This document shows, one piece after another, positions 52,601-61,405 of a DNA stretch of 64,000 bases. Under the pieces are notes generated by a model. That model was not told the origin of the DNA and made no database searches. It saw only the letters and a program-made list of their open reading frames with translations. Origin of the DNA: Chloroflexota bacterium (GTDB lineage: Bacteria > Chloroflexota > Dehalococcoidia > Bin125); NCBI GenBank assembly GCA_009838915.1, contig VXQT01000013.1, forward strand, positions 251,161-315,160. The letters run 5' to 3'. Within the stretch, counting starts at the first letter, position 1; each line of letters starts with the position of its first letter. Both the position numbers and the translations under genes were made by a program.

Positions 52601-53284
52601 GTGAGTCCACTCGCCTTCCTGCACCGACTGCCGTTCGCGATCGGAATCCCGATTGTTCTGCTGAGCCTCGCCTGCAACAGCGACGGGTCAACGGCGACTC
52701 CAACCGACCCCACTGCAGTTTCACAGAGCAGCGTGGTCAACGAGGACATCCCGGTTGAAGCGCTGCCGGATCCGCTGCCGCCGCCCTACTTGATCGAGGA
52801 CGATGTCACCGTCGAGCAGGCGCCGATCACCGAGACCACGTATGTCGTGCAGCCAAGCGACACGCTCGCCGCAATCGCGGCCCGATTCTGCATCACTGTT
52901 GCCGAGATCCAGCGGCTCAACACGATCGTCGACATCGATTCGCTGGACATCGGCGATGAACTCAGGATTCCGATCCGCGAGGGCGGCTGCGGCGCCGCGG
53001 CGCCCGAGAGCGCAGAGTCGGAGGAAACAGCCGAGGCGGAGCCGGCGCGACCGCCCGGCGAGATCTACATCGTCGAAGCGGGAGACACCCTGGCCGACAT
53101 TGGCTTCGCGTTCGGATACACCTGGGTCGAGCTGATGAACTACAACGGACTGACCGAGTCGCAGGCCGCCAACCTGCAAATCGGCCAGGCGCTGATCATC
53201 CCTCCACAGCCGGAACAGACAGCGCCCGCCGAAGACGAGGGTGCCCAGGCCGACCAGCCGGAGTCGTCGGAACCGCCCGGCTAG
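52601..53284 (+). CDS. Secreted or lipid-anchored protein with two LysM domains
   Basis: 227 residues from GTG 52601. A hydrophobic N-terminus (LPFAIGIPIVLLSLAC) ends in Cys27 and may be lipid-modified, with an atypical Ser-Leu-Ala-Cys lipobox. Two LysM modules, about 83-127 (YVVQPSDTLAAIAARF...LDIGDELRIP) and 152-198 (YIVEAGDTLADIGFAF...LQIGQALIIP), bind peptidoglycan or related glycans. Acidic Glu/Ala/Pro linkers separate them and form the C-terminus. No catalytic domain, so it is a cell-wall binding adaptor rather than a hydrolase. The ribosome binding site is weak; GACACT 6 bases before the GTG may be a -10 element. Confidence 0.85.
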   Translation: MSPLAFLHRLPFAIGIPIVLLSLACNSDGSTATPTDPTAVSQSSVVNEDIPVEALPDPLPPPYLIEDDVTVEQAPITETTYVVQPSDTLAAIAARFCITVAEIQRLNTIVDIDSLDIGDELRIPIREGGCGAAAPESAESEETAEAEPARPPGEIYIVEAGDTLADIGFAFGYTWVELMNYNGLTESQAANLQIGQALIIPPQPEQTAPAEDEGAQADQPESSEPPG

Positions 53285-53316
53285 AGTCAGTTCGCGGACG
53301 CTCTGCGAGTTCCGCC

Positions 53317-53346
53317 TTGATTGTTCCCTCGATGCCCCTGTAGTAG
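53317..53346 (+). promoter_or_regulatory. Tentative promoter for the carboxyltransferase gene
   Basis: TTGATT (53317-53322), an 18-base spacer and TAGTAG (53341-53346). The -10 is imperfect. The remaining 60 bases before ATG 53407 contain no obvious ribosome binding site. Confidence 0.25.
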
Positions 53347-53406
53347 CCTCACCCTCTGCGAAGCGGCGATCCCGCGGGTGCCGCCGAAGGGGTATCGGGG
53401 TGTCCT

Positions 53407-54993
53407 ATGGTCTCTGAAGCGGCTCAGCAGCCTTCGCAGCGCGGCATCGACTTTCTGCTTGAGGAAGTGGCCAACCGCCGACTCAATGGCAACGCCGAGT
53501 CGACGCGCGCAGCCGCGCTTGAACGCCAACACAGCCGAGGCAAGCTGAGCGCGCGCGAGCGGCTCGACATCCTCTTCGACGCCGGTTCGTTCACCGAGAT
53601 CGACCCATTCGTCAAGCATCGCGGCGCCGGCTTCGGGCTGGAGAACAACCGCCCCGAGGGCGACTCAGTCGTCGTCGGACACGGCACGGTCGACGGGCGC
53701 ACCGTCTTCGCCTATGCGCAGGACTTCACCCTGTTCGGGGGTTCCGTCTCCGAGGCTGCGGCCGAGAAGATCGCCAAGATCCAGGACCTGTCGATGAAAG
53801 TCGGCGCGCCGATCGTCGCGATCAACGACGGCGGCGGCGCGCGCATCCAGGAGGGCGTCACGTCGCTGCGCGGTTACGGCGAAATCTTCCTGCGCAACAC
53901 TCTCTCTTCGGGCGTCGTGCCGCAGATCGCCGTCTGCGCCGGGCCGGCCGCCGGCGGCGGGGTCTACTCCCCTGCGATCATGGACTTCATCTTCATGGTC
54001 CAGGGCACAGGCCAGATGTACATCACGGGACCCGATGTGATTCGCGCTGTCTCGGGCGAGGAAGTCACGCACGAGGAGCTCGGCGGCGCGATGACCCACG
54101 CGACCAAGACCGGCGTCGCTCACTTCTGCATCCCCGGTGAAGAGGCCACCCTGAACAGCGTCCGCCAACTGCTTACCTTCCTGCCGCAGAACAACATGGA
54201 GGAACCGCGCTGGACCGACACCGGCGATTCGCCCGACCGCAAACTCGACAATCTCGTCGACCTGGTCCCGGCCGACTCGACCAGGCCGTATGACATTCGC
54301 CGGGTTATCCGCGAACTCGTCGATAACGGCCAGTTCATGGAGATCCAGGCGCAGTGGGCGCGCAATGTCTCCGTCGGATTCGCGCACATCGGCGGCTACG
54401 GCGTCGGCATCGTCGCCAACGATCCCGACACGATGGCCGGCGTGCTCGACATCGACGCCTCCCGCAAAGCGGCGCGATTCGTCCGCTTTTGCGACTGTTT
54501 CAACATCCCCATCGTCACGTTGGTTGACGTGCCCGGCTTCCTGCCAGGCACGCAGCAGGAGTACGGCGGCATCATCGCGCACGGCGCCAAGCTGCTCTAC
54601 GCCTACGCCGAGGCGACCGTGCCCAAGGTGGCGGTCACACTGCGCAAGTCGATCGGCGGCGCTTACGTCGTCATGAGCAGCAAGCATCTGCGCTCCGACG
54701 TCAACCTGGCCTGGCCGACGGCGCAGATAGCGGTGACCGGCTCCGATGGCGCGGTCAACATCATTCACCGCCGCCGGATCGCCGCAGCGGAGGACCCGGT
54801 CGAAGAGCGAGCGAAGCTGATTGCCGAGTACGAGGCCGAGTTCTACCGCCCCTACCAGGCCGCCGAACTGGGATTCGTCGACGATGTGATCCACCCTCGT
54901 GAGACCCGCTCCGCGATCTTCCGCGCGCTCGATATGCTCGCGGACAAAGTGGACACCACTCCACCGAAGAAACACGGCAACATCCCTCTCTGA
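53407..54993 (+). CDS. pccB: Acyl-CoA carboxylase carboxyltransferase (PccB-like beta subunit)
   Basis: Transfers CO2 from biotin to propionyl-CoA or acetyl-CoA. 528 residues with two crotonase-like halves: KHRGAGFGLENNRPEGDSVVVGHGTVDGR-type entry (quoted in part), DGGGARIQEGV and GPAAGGGVYSPA in the first half, LVDVPGFLPGTQQEYGGIIAHGAKLLYAYAEATVPKV-type sequence and RKSIGGAYVVMSSKHL in the second. The oxyanion-hole Gly-Ala/Gly-Gly motifs are present. Propionyl-CoA specificity is suggested by similarity in the 520-residue single-chain form, but the residue that sets specificity cannot be judged by eye. The biotin carboxylase/carrier subunit is not adjacent. First gene of a run leading into the citric acid cycle. 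Confidence 0.92.
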   Translation: MVSEAAQQPSQRGIDFLLEEVANRRLNGNAESTRAAALERQHSRGKLSARERLDILFDAGSFTEIDPFVKHRGAGFGLENNRPEGDSVVVGHGTVDGRTVFAYAQDFTLFGGSVSEAAAEKIAKIQDLSMKVGAPIVAINDGGGARIQEGVTSLRGYGEIFLRNTLSSGVVPQIAVCAGPAAGGGVYSPAIMDFIFMVQGTGQMYITGPDVIRAVSGEEVTHEELGGAMTHATKTGVAHFCIPGEEATLNSVRQLLTFLPQNNMEEPRWTDTGDSPDRKLDNLVDLVPADSTRPYDIRRVIRELVDNGQFMEIQAQWARNVSVGFAHIGGYGVGIVANDPDTMAGVLDIDASRKAARFVRFCDCFNIPIVTLVDVPGFLPGTQQEYGGIIAHGAKLLYAYAEATVPKVAVTLRKSIGGAYVVMSSKHLRSDVNLAWPTAQIAVTGSDGAVNIIHRRRIAAAEDPVEERAKLIAEYEAEFYRPYQAAELGFVDDVIHPRETRSAIFRALDMLADKVDTTPPKKHGNIPL

Positions 54994-55051
54994 CGCGCCG
55001 CGATATCAGCCGATCGAGCCGAAGCGGATCGGCAGCGAACTGGACCCGACC

Positions 55052-57319
55052 ATGGCATACGAATCCGACGCCCTCCAGCGGATCGAGGTTGCGTACGCGA
55101 AGCTGCGCGACGGCATTGAGGTGGCGCGTCAGCGCATCGACCGACCGCTCACCCTGACCGAAAAGATCCTCTTTGGACACTTCGTCGATCCCCACAATCA
55201 GCCGCTCGGACGCGGCACCGAACATGCCTCGCTGCAGCCTGACCGGGTCGCGCTGCAAGACGCCACCGCGCAGATGGCCCTGCTCCAGTTCGAGTTGGCC
55301 GGACTCCAGCGCGTCGTGGTTCCAACCACGGTGCACTGCGATCACCTGATCCAGGCCCGCGTCGGCGCAGAGACGGACCTGCAGGTCGCCGTCACAGAGA
55401 ACGAAGAGGTTTACGAGTTCCTGCGCACGGCTGCCGCCCGCTACGGCGCGGGCTTCTGGAAGCCCGGTTCGGGCATCATCCACCAGGTTGTCTTTGAGAA
55501 CTACGCCTTCCCCGGCGGCATGATGATTGGCACCGACTCGCATACCCCCAACGCCGGCGGCATGGGCATGATCGCGATCGGCGTCGGCGGCGCCGACGCC
55601 GTCGACGTGATGGCTGGCCTCGGCTGGGGCGTGACGATGCCGAAGCTGATCGGCGTCCACCTGACCGGCGCGCTTGACGGCTGGACCTCGCCCAAGGACG
55701 TCATCCTCCGGGTCGCCGACGAGCTGACCGTCAAGGGAGGCACCGGCGCGATCGTCGAGTACTTCGGCCCCGGCCTCGCCTCGATGAGCGCCACCGGCCG
55801 CGGCACCGTGACCAACATGGGCGCGGAGATCGGCGCGACGACCTCGCTCTTCCCCTTCGACTCACGGACCGCCGACTACCTGCGCAGCACCGGTCGCGCC
55901 GACATCGCCGAACTCGCCGAGGTCAACGCCGAGCACCTGCGCGCCGACGACGGCGTCGCCGACGCGCGCCGCGACATCTTCGACCGCGTGATCGAGATCA
56001 ACCTCAGCGAACTCGAACCGGCCTGGGTCGGACCGCACACGCCCGACCTGCGCAATACCGTCGCCGACGTGCGCGGATTCATGGAGTCCGAGGACTACCC
56101 GCTCCACGTGACCAATGCGCTGATCGGCTCCTGCACCAACTCGTCCTACGAGGACATGAGCCGCGCCGCGCACATCGCGCGGCAGGCCGCCGAAGCGGGA
56201 CTCGAACTCCGCGCGCCCTTGCTGGTCACGCCGGGTTCCGAGCAGATCCGCGCCACGATCCAGCGCGATGGCCAAATTGAGGCCTTCGAGTCGGCCGGCG
56301 CGACCGTGCTCGCCAACGCCTGCGGTCCCTGCATCGGTCAGTGGAAACGCGATGACCTCGAGGGCGACGAGCAGAACACCATCGTCACCTCCTTCAACCG
56401 CAACTTTCCCGGACGCAACGACGCCAACCGCAACACGCTCGCCTTCATCGGCTCGCCCGAGTTGGTCGTGGCCACCGCCTTCGCCGGCGAGATGGGCTTC
56501 GACCCGCGCTCCGACGCAATCGCCACCGACGACGGCGAGTTCCGCTTTAGCGCGCCCAGCGGCGACGAGTTGCCCGCCGGTGGGTTCGATGCGGGCGACG
56601 AGGGTTACATCGCCCCGCCCGAGGACGGCAGCGGCGTTGACGTGATCGTCAGCCCGGAGAGCAACCGTCTCCAGCGCCTGACTCCATTCCCCTCCTGGGA
56701 CGGCGACGACTACCGCTTCCTCTCCGTCCTGATTAAGACGCAGGGCAAGACGACGACCGACCACATCTCGCCGGCCGGCTCCTGGCTGCGCTTCCGCGGT
56801 CATCTGGAGAACATCTCGGGCAACCTCTTCCGCGGCGGCGTCAACGCCTTCACCGACGACACCGGCACGACGCTCAATCAGATCTCGGGACTAGCAGACG
56901 AGCCGATCAACGAGGTCGCTCGCGCCTACAAGGACGCCGGCATCCGCTGGGTCGCGGTGGGCGACGAGAACTACGGCGAGGGTTCCAGCCGTGAGCACGC
57001 CTCAATGGAGATTCGCTGGAGCGGCGGCTACGTAGTCGTCGCCCGTTCATTCGCCCGAATCGCCGAGACCAACCTGAAGAAGCAGGGCATCCTCGCGCTC
57101 ACCTTCAGCGATCCCGCCCACTACGACCTGGTCGGCGAGCGCGACCGGATCAGCGTCCTCGGCCTCGCCGACTTCGCCCCCGGTCAACCGCTCACGCTGC
57201 GCATCGACCACGAAGACGGCTCCAGCGACGAAGTCCCGGTCAACCACACCTTCACCGAGGATCAGATCACCTGGTTCCAGGCCGGCAGCGCCCTCAACAA
57301 AATCGCCGCCGCGCAGTAA
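55052..57319 (+). CDS. acn: Aconitate hydratase, mitochondrial-type
   Basis: Isomerises citrate and isocitrate with a 4Fe-4S cluster. 755 residues, the size of the mitochondrial branch and shorter than AcnA/AcnB of E. coli. Cluster Cys are in IGSCTNSSYEDM and NACGPCIGQW. GTDSHTPNAGGMGMIAIGVGGADAVDVM-type sequence, DHISPAGSW, EGSSREHASMEIRW and the swivel domain at the C-terminus are all present. ATG 55052 is used; 51 upstream codons in frame overlap pccB and are not supported. The stop codon lies inside an imperfect 25-base tandem duplication. Confidence 0.95.
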   Translation: MAYESDALQRIEVAYAKLRDGIEVARQRIDRPLTLTEKILFGHFVDPHNQPLGRGTEHASLQPDRVALQDATAQMALLQFELAGLQRVVVPTTVHCDHLIQARVGAETDLQVAVTENEEVYEFLRTAAARYGAGFWKPGSGIIHQVVFENYAFPGGMMIGTDSHTPNAGGMGMIAIGVGGADAVDVMAGLGWGVTMPKLIGVHLTGALDGWTSPKDVILRVADELTVKGGTGAIVEYFGPGLASMSATGRGTVTNMGAEIGATTSLFPFDSRTADYLRSTGRADIAELAEVNAEHLRADDGVADARRDIFDRVIEINLSELEPAWVGPHTPDLRNTVADVRGFMESEDYPLHVTNALIGSCTNSSYEDMSRAAHIARQAAEAGLELRAPLLVTPGSEQIRATIQRDGQIEAFESAGATVLANACGPCIGQWKRDDLEGDEQNTIVTSFNRNFPGRNDANRNTLAFIGSPELVVATAFAGEMGFDPRSDAIATDDGEFRFSAPSGDELPAGGFDAGDEGYIAPPEDGSGVDVIVSPESNRLQRLTPFPSWDGDDYRFLSVLIKTQGKTTTDHISPAGSWLRFRGHLENISGNLFRGGVNAFTDDTGTTLNQISGLADEPINEVARAYKDAGIRWVAVGDENYGEGSSREHASMEIRWSGGYVVVARSFARIAETNLKKQGILALTFSDPAHYDLVGERDRISVLGLADFAPGQPLTLRIDHEDGSSDEVPVNHTFTEDQITWFQAGSALNKIAAAQ

Positions 57320-57360
57320 GGCCTGCGCCTCCGGCGTGCAGTAAGGCCCACGTCTCCGCC
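57313..57360. repeat. Imperfect 25-base tandem duplication at the aconitase stop codon
   Basis: Copies begin GCAGTAAGGCC at 57313 and 57338 and agree at 19 of the first 23 positions. The first copy includes the TAA stop (57317-57319). It is outside the coding region except for two codons, so it is probably a neutral replication slip. The rest of the 142-base spacer has no other structure that I recognise except GGAAAGG before mdh. Confidence 0.6.
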
Positions 57361-57461
57361 ACACACATAGCAGACTCAAACCCGTCCATCGGATAACAAT
57401 TGGACAAGCCCACTCAGTTCTTCGCGGGTATGTCTGCCCGTACTCGGAAAGGCCATGAGTC

Positions 57462-58400
57462 ATGCGAACGAAGGTGACCGTCATTGGAGCCGGCAACGTC
57501 GGCGCGACCACCGCTCAGCGGCTTGCCGAGCGCGGTTACGCCGACGTGGTGCTGGTCGACATCGTCGACGGCCTGCCCCAGGGCAAGGCGCTCGATATGT
57601 ACGAGGCATCTCCCGTGATCGGCGTCGATTCCTGCATCACGGGCGCGACCGATTATGGCCCCACCGCCGGCTCCGACATCATTGTGATCACCTCAGGGGT
57701 CGCCCGCAAGCCCGGCATGTCGCGCGACGACCTGCTGCAGATCAACATGGGCATCGTCGACTCGGTCACCCGCGCCGCCATCACCGAGTCGCCCGACGCC
57801 ACGATCGTCGTCGTCTCCAACCCGCTCGACGCGATGTGCCATGTTGCCTACGACGCCGCAGGCATCCCCAGCTCCCGTGTCGTCGGCATGGCCGGCATCC
57901 TCGATACCGCCCGCTACCGCTCCTTCCTGTCCGAGGCGATCAACATTTCGGTCGAGGACATCAACGCCTTCGTCCTCGGCGGCCACGGCGACACCATGGT
58001 CCCGCTCGCCTCCTACACCACCGCCGCTGGCATCCCGATCACGAAGCTGCTGCCGCAGGACCAGCTCGACCAGATCATCCAGCGCACCCGCGACGGCGGC
58101 GCCGAGATCGTCAACCTGCTCAAGACCGGATCCGCGTTCTACGCGCCCTCTGCGGCCGTCGCCCAGATGGTTGACGCCATCGCCCTGGACAAGCGCCGCA
58201 TCCTCCCTTGCGCCGCGCTGCTCAACGGTGAGTACGGGGTTGATGGCCTGTTCATCGGCGTGCCGGTGGTATTGGGCCGGAACGGGATCGAGCAGATCCT
58301 CGAGATCAATCTGACCGACGAGGAGCAGGCCCAGCTCCAGCACTCCGCCGACGCGGTCCAGGGCCTCGTCGACGACATGGCCCGCCTCGGCGCCAACTAG
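57462..58400 (+). CDS. mdh: NAD-dependent malate dehydrogenase (LDH-like type)
   Basis: Interconverts malate and oxaloacetate. 312 residues. The Rossmann motif is [19 protein letters not shown]; substrate Arg residues are in [21 protein letters not shown] and the catalytic His in [10 protein letters not shown] complete the active site. It belongs to the LDH-like bacterial MDH group (type 3) used by Chloroflexus and many others, not the proteobacterial Mdh group. GGAAAGG precedes the ATG by 9 bases. Lies between acn and fumC, giving three citric acid cycle genes in a row. Confidence 0.96.
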   Translation: MRTKVTVIGAGNVGATTAQRLAERGYADVVLVDIVDGLPQGKALDMYEASPVIGVDSCITGATDYGPTAGSDIIVITSGVARKPGMSRDDLLQINMGIVDSVTRAAITESPDATIVVVSNPLDAMCHVAYDAAGIPSSRVVGMAGILDTARYRSFLSEAINISVEDINAFVLGGHGDTMVPLASYTTAAGIPITKLLPQDQLDQIIQRTRDGGAEIVNLLKTGSAFYAPSAAVAQMVDAIALDKRRILPCAALLNGEYGVDGLFIGVPVVLGRNGIEQILEINLTDEEQAQLQHSADAVQGLVDDMARLGAN

Positions 58401-58412
58401 ACAAGCATCTCC

Positions 58413-58445
58413 CCTCTCCCTTCGGGAGAGGATCAGGGTGAGGGC
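58413..58445 (+). repeat. Palindromic repeat whose tail forms the fumC ribosome binding site
   Basis: Arms CCTCTCCC (58413-58420) and GGGAGAGG (58424-58431) around TTC, then ATCAGGGTGAGGGC. The GGTGAGGG at 58437-58444 ends 7 bases before ATG 58452. Hairpins of this sequence type occur widely in bacterial genomes. Confidence 0.55.
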
Positions 58446-58451
58446 CCAACC

Positions 58452-59840
58452 ATGACTGACATCCGAGTCGAGTCCGACACCATGGGAACGATCGAGGTTC
58501 CCGCCGATCGCTATTGGGGCGCCCAGACCCAGCGTTCACTGGAGAATTTCAAGATCGGCGGCGAACGTATGCCCCGCTCGATCCTCCGAGCCATGGGCAT
58601 CGTCAAACACGCCTCGGCCAGCGCCAACCAGAAGCTCGGCCGTCTCGACGCCGAACTCGCCGATGCGATCCGCTCGGCAGGACAACAGGTGATTGACGGC
58701 GAACTCGACGAACATTTCCCCCTGGTCGTCTGGCAGACGGGTTCCGGCACGCAGTCGAACATGAACGCCAACGAGGTGATCTCGAATCGCGCAATCGAAC
58801 TGCTCGGCGGCGAGATCGGTTCGAAGTCGCCGGTCCACCCCAACGACCACGTCAACATGTCGCAGTCGTCCAACGACGTCTTCCCCGGCGCCATGGCAAT
58901 CGCCACAGCTGAGCAAACCGTCCAGCACCTGATCCCCAGCCTGAGTTATCTGCATGACGCGCTCCAGGCCAAGGCCGACGAGTGGTCGGAGATCGTCAAG
59001 ATCGGCCGCACCCACTTCATGGACGCCGTGCCGCTCACACTGGGCCAGGAGTTCAGCGGATACGTCCAGCAGGTCGCCTACGGCATCAAGCGAGCCGAGC
59101 AAACGCTGCCGCGCCTGTACGAGCTGGCGCTGGGCGGTACCGCCGTCGGCACCGGCATCAACTCCCACCCCGACTACGCGGTCAAGGTCGCCGAGGAGAT
59201 CGCTGAGTTCACCGGCCTGCCCTTCGTCTCCGCGCCCAACAAGTTCGAGGCGCTCGCCGCGCACGACGCGCAGGTCGAACTCGCGGGCGTGCTCAACACG
59301 ATTGCCGTCTCGCTGATGAAGATCGCCAACGACGTGCGCATGCTCGGCTCGGGGCCGCGCGCTGGACTGGGCGAACTGAATCTGCCGGCCAATGAGCCCG
59401 GCTCCTCGATCATGCCTGGCAAGGTCAACCCGACCCAGTCCGAGGCTCTGACCATGGTCTGCGCGCAGGTGATGGGCAACGCCGTCTCGGTCTCGGTCGG
59501 CGGCTCCAACGGACACTTCGAACTCAACGTGTTCAAGCCTGTGATGGCATTCAACAACCTGCAGAGCATCAAGCTGCTCGGCGACGCCGCCGTCTCCTTC
59601 ACCGACAACTGCGTCGTCGGCATCGAGCCCAACTACGGCCGGATCGACGAGCTGATGCGATCCTCGCTGATGCTGGTCACCGCGCTCAACCCGCACATCG
59701 GCTACGACAACGCCGCCGCGATCGCAAAGAAGGCCCACGCCGACAACGGCACCCTGCTCTCCGCCGGCCTCGAGCTCGGCCTGCTCACCGAGGAGCAATT
59801 CGCCGAGTGGGTCAAGCCCGAAGAGATGACCCGCCCATAG
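58452..59840 (+). CDS. fumC: Fumarate hydratase, class II
   Basis: Iron-independent fumarase. 462 residues. The signature [17 protein letters not shown] carries the catalytic Ser loop; [58 protein letters not shown] and [15 protein letters not shown] are the substrate-site motifs. The second catalytic His is in HTHF-equivalent GRTHFMDA. Start ATG 58452 is served by the G-rich tail of the upstream repeat. Forms the end of the acn-mdh-fumC run; transcription may continue from mdh, as only 51 bases separate them. Confidence 0.97.
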   Translation: MTDIRVESDTMGTIEVPADRYWGAQTQRSLENFKIGGERMPRSILRAMGIVKHASASANQKLGRLDAELADAIRSAGQQVIDGELDEHFPLVVWQTGSGTQSNMNANEVISNRAIELLGGEIGSKSPVHPNDHVNMSQSSNDVFPGAMAIATAEQTVQHLIPSLSYLHDALQAKADEWSEIVKIGRTHFMDAVPLTLGQEFSGYVQQVAYGIKRAEQTLPRLYELALGGTAVGTGINSHPDYAVKVAEEIAEFTGLPFVSAPNKFEALAAHDAQVELAGVLNTIAVSLMKIANDVRMLGSGPRAGLGELNLPANEPGSSIMPGKVNPTQSEALTMVCAQVMGNAVSVSVGGSNGHFELNVFKPVMAFNNLQSIKLLGDAAVSFTDNCVVGIEPNYGRIDELMRSSLMLVTALNPHIGYDNAAAIAKKAHADNGTLLSAGLELGLLTEEQFAEWVKPEEMTRP

Positions 59841-59848
59841 GATTCTCC

Positions 59849-59896
59849 TCTCCCCCCGCGGAGCGGGGGGAGATGCCGAAGGCAGAGGGGGGCTCC
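59849..59896 (+). repeat. Dispersed two-hairpin repeat, copy B
   Basis: Arms TCTCCCCCCGC (59849-59859) and GCGGGGGGAGA (59863-59873) around GGA, a second stem TGCC-GAA-GGCA (59874-59884), then the tail GAGGGGGGCTCC. It lies right after the fumC stop and before the promoter of the PPOX-fold gene. Confidence 0.7.
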
Positions 59897-59909
59897 TACG
59901 GTGCGCCTC

Positions 59910-59915
59910 TACACT
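59910..59915 (+). promoter_or_regulatory. -10 element before a 7-codon micro-ORF
   Basis: TACACT ends 6 bases before ATG 59922, the first codon of a micro-ORF that precedes the PPOX-fold gene. No clear -35. Confidence 0.45.
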
Positions 59916-59921
59916 TCACGT

Positions 59922-59945
59922 ATGGCCGAAACGAGAGCGGAGTAA
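59922..59945 (+). CDS. Putative 7-residue leader peptide (MAETRAE)
   Basis: Begins at the expected +1 of the TACACT promoter and ends TAA two bases before the next ATG (59948). Its last codons GCG-GAG contain the GGAG that would serve as ribosome binding site for the next gene. Too short to judge as coding by composition; position is the only evidence. Confidence 0.35.
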   Translation: MAETRAE

Positions 59946-59947
59946 CC

Positions 59948-60427
59948 ATGCCCAGCCGACGCAACATGATCGCCATGACCGACGAGGAAGCCAAGGAGTT
60001 CATCGAGACCGGCTGGACGCTGCAGGTCGCCTCGAACGGCAACAACGGATTCCCGCACCTTGTCGCGATGTGGTACGGGGTGATCGACGACAAGATTCAC
60101 TTCACCACCTACGCCAAGGCGCAAAAGGTGCTCAATCTCAAGCGCGACCCGCGGATCACGGTGATGCTCGAGTCGGGTGTCGAGTACTCAAAGATCAAGG
60201 GCCTCGTGATCGAAGGCGAAGCCGATGTGATCGAGAACGACCCGCAGCTCGTGATAGCCGTCCAGGACGCCACCGGCGAGAAGCGAAACCCCAACGCCCA
60301 GGGCCGCTCCACGACCCCGATGGACGACGAACAACGCATCCGTCAGGCGTCGAAGCGAGCCGTCGTACGAATCAACCCCACCCGCGTCTACAGCTGGGAC
60401 CACAACAAGCTCGGCGGGGTCTACTAG
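59948..60427 (+). CDS. PPOX-class F420/flavin-dependent oxidoreductase family protein
   Basis: 159 residues of the split-barrel flavin/F420-binding fold (pyridoxamine phosphate oxidase-like). MTDEEAKEFIETGWTLQVASNGNNGFPHLVAMWYGV-type N-terminus (in part), IHFTTYAKAQKVLNLKRDPRITVMLESG and the C-terminal VRINPTRVYSWDHNKLGGVY fit the F420-dependent TIGR03618-like subgroup. Substrate unknown. GGAG (59939-59942) is spaced 5 bases from ATG 59948. Ends 9 bases before a convergent cupin gene. Confidence 0.83.
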   Translation: MPSRRNMIAMTDEEAKEFIETGWTLQVASNGNNGFPHLVAMWYGVIDDKIHFTTYAKAQKVLNLKRDPRITVMLESGVEYSKIKGLVIEGEADVIENDPQLVIAVQDATGEKRNPNAQGRSTTPMDDEQRIRQASKRAVVRINPTRVYSWDHNKLGGVY

Positions 60428-60436
60428 GCCGGATGC

Positions 60437-60742
60437 TCAGCCAACCCCGGAGCGGTGCTCGCCGCCTTCGGGGCCGTAGAACACGACCCAGACTGCCAGG
60501 TCGTCGCTGAACTCCTCGAATCGATGCCGCGCGCCGGCGCCGACGAAAAAGGTGTCGCCGGGCCCGATTGCCATACGCTCGCTGCCCAGGGCAAACACGC
60601 CGGTTCCTGACGCAACGATGTAGACCTCGTCCTGGTCGTGTGGCGATTGCTTGTCGATTTCCTTCGGTGTGTACAACCCCACCGACATCGTCCCGTGCCG
60701 CAGCAGTTCCCGATACTCGTCCGCTCCGACTCGCTCAGCCAT
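60437..60742 (-). CDS. Small single-domain cupin protein
   Basis: 101 residues. The conserved beta-barrel motifs are PHDQDEVYIVASGTGVF (cupin motif 1; His and Glu likely metal ligands) and PGDTFFVGAGARHRFEEFSDD (motif 2, with His). Such proteins bind a metal and act as isomerases, dioxygenases or sensors; nothing here fixes the role. GAGGAG ends 6 bases before the ATG. Divergent from the DinB gene, with overlapping -10 elements in the shared spacer. Confidence 0.85.
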   Translation of the reverse strand: MAERVGADEYRELLRHGTMSVGLYTPKEIDKQSPHDQDEVYIVASGTGVFALGSERMAIGPGDTFFVGAGARHRFEEFSDDLAVWVVFYGPEGGEHRSGVG

Positions 60743-60765
60743 GATCGACTCCTCACGCTAAGCGC

Positions 60766-60775
60766 AGGATATGAT
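60766..60775. promoter_or_regulatory. Bidirectional promoter with overlapping -10 elements (cupin / DinB)
   Basis: Minus-strand TATCCT (60771-60766) and plus-strand TATGAT (60770-60775) share the central TA. Each is followed by a short leader with a good ribosome binding site: GAGGAG for the cupin gene, AGGAG (60796-60800) for the DinB gene. Confidence 0.5.
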
Positions 60776-60807
60776 CAGCCCGTCCACAAAGCGTCAGGAG
60801 CCGAGCG

Positions 60808-61335
60808 ATGAATCTGACCCAGCTCGAAGTGATCCAGGAAGGCCTCGACGGCATGCACGCGATGCTTGATCGCGCAGTGCCCGACATGAACGCCGAGCAA
60901 TGGAACTCCCGACCGGCGGGCGACGGCGTTAGCGCCTTCTTCTCGCTCTGGCATTACGTACGTACCGAGGACAACATCGTCAACTGGGTAGTCCATCGGC
61001 GACCGACAGTCTGGATCAACGGCGAGTGGGACCAGCACTTCGGCCTGCATCGAACGTCCCAGGGCACCGGAATGACCAAGGAGGAGGCCGACGCCGTCCT
61101 GCTTACCGACGTGGATGGCTGGCTGACTTATCAGCAGCAGGTTTGGGACGCGACGCGTGAGTGGGTCGCCACGCTCGGTTCAGACGATCTTGACGGCGAG
61201 ATCGTGATCCGTCCGACGCCCCCGATGACCGTCTGGCAGGCGTTGACCGGGATGTTGCTCTTCCACGGCTACAGGCACGTCGGAGAGATTGAACACGCCC
61301 GAGGCTTGCTCGGACTGGGTGGTCTCACCATCTGA
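60808..61335 (+). CDS. DinB/YfiT-family metal-dependent protein
   Basis: 175-residue four-helix bundle. The three conserved His are recognisable: WHYVRTEDN near residue 49, and HGYRHVGEIEH near 151-161. The family includes thiol transferases (bacillithiol, mycothiol) and stress proteins; the exact activity cannot be read. AGGAG is 7 bases before the ATG. Divergently transcribed from the cupin gene and followed after 70 bases by an LLM oxidoreductase. Confidence 0.82.
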   Translation: MNLTQLEVIQEGLDGMHAMLDRAVPDMNAEQWNSRPAGDGVSAFFSLWHYVRTEDNIVNWVVHRRPTVWINGEWDQHFGLHRTSQGTGMTKEEADAVLLTDVDGWLTYQQQVWDATREWVATLGSDDLDGEIVIRPTPPMTVWQALTGMLLFHGYRHVGEIEHARGLLGLGGLTI

Positions 61336-61360
61336 TCACAAAGCAGAAACTGCCAGGCGA

Positions 61361-61366
61361 TATCCT
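61361..61366 (+). promoter_or_regulatory. Candidate -10 element for the LLM gene
   Basis: TATCCT within GATATCCT, the same octamer as before ppsA. Leader about 33 bases with AGGA (61396-61399) 6 bases before ATG 61406. Confidence 0.35.
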
Positions 61367-61405
61367 CATTCGCGAACTACTGCACGCACACAGACAGGAC
61401 GACAG

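Noticed and set aside
57430..57477. A 15-codon ORF (ATG 57430) overlapping the mdh start, similar in layout to the dnaG leader ORF
   Set aside because: No TANNNT element lies 6-9 bases upstream and there is no ribosome binding site for it; GGAAAGG serves the mdh ATG instead.
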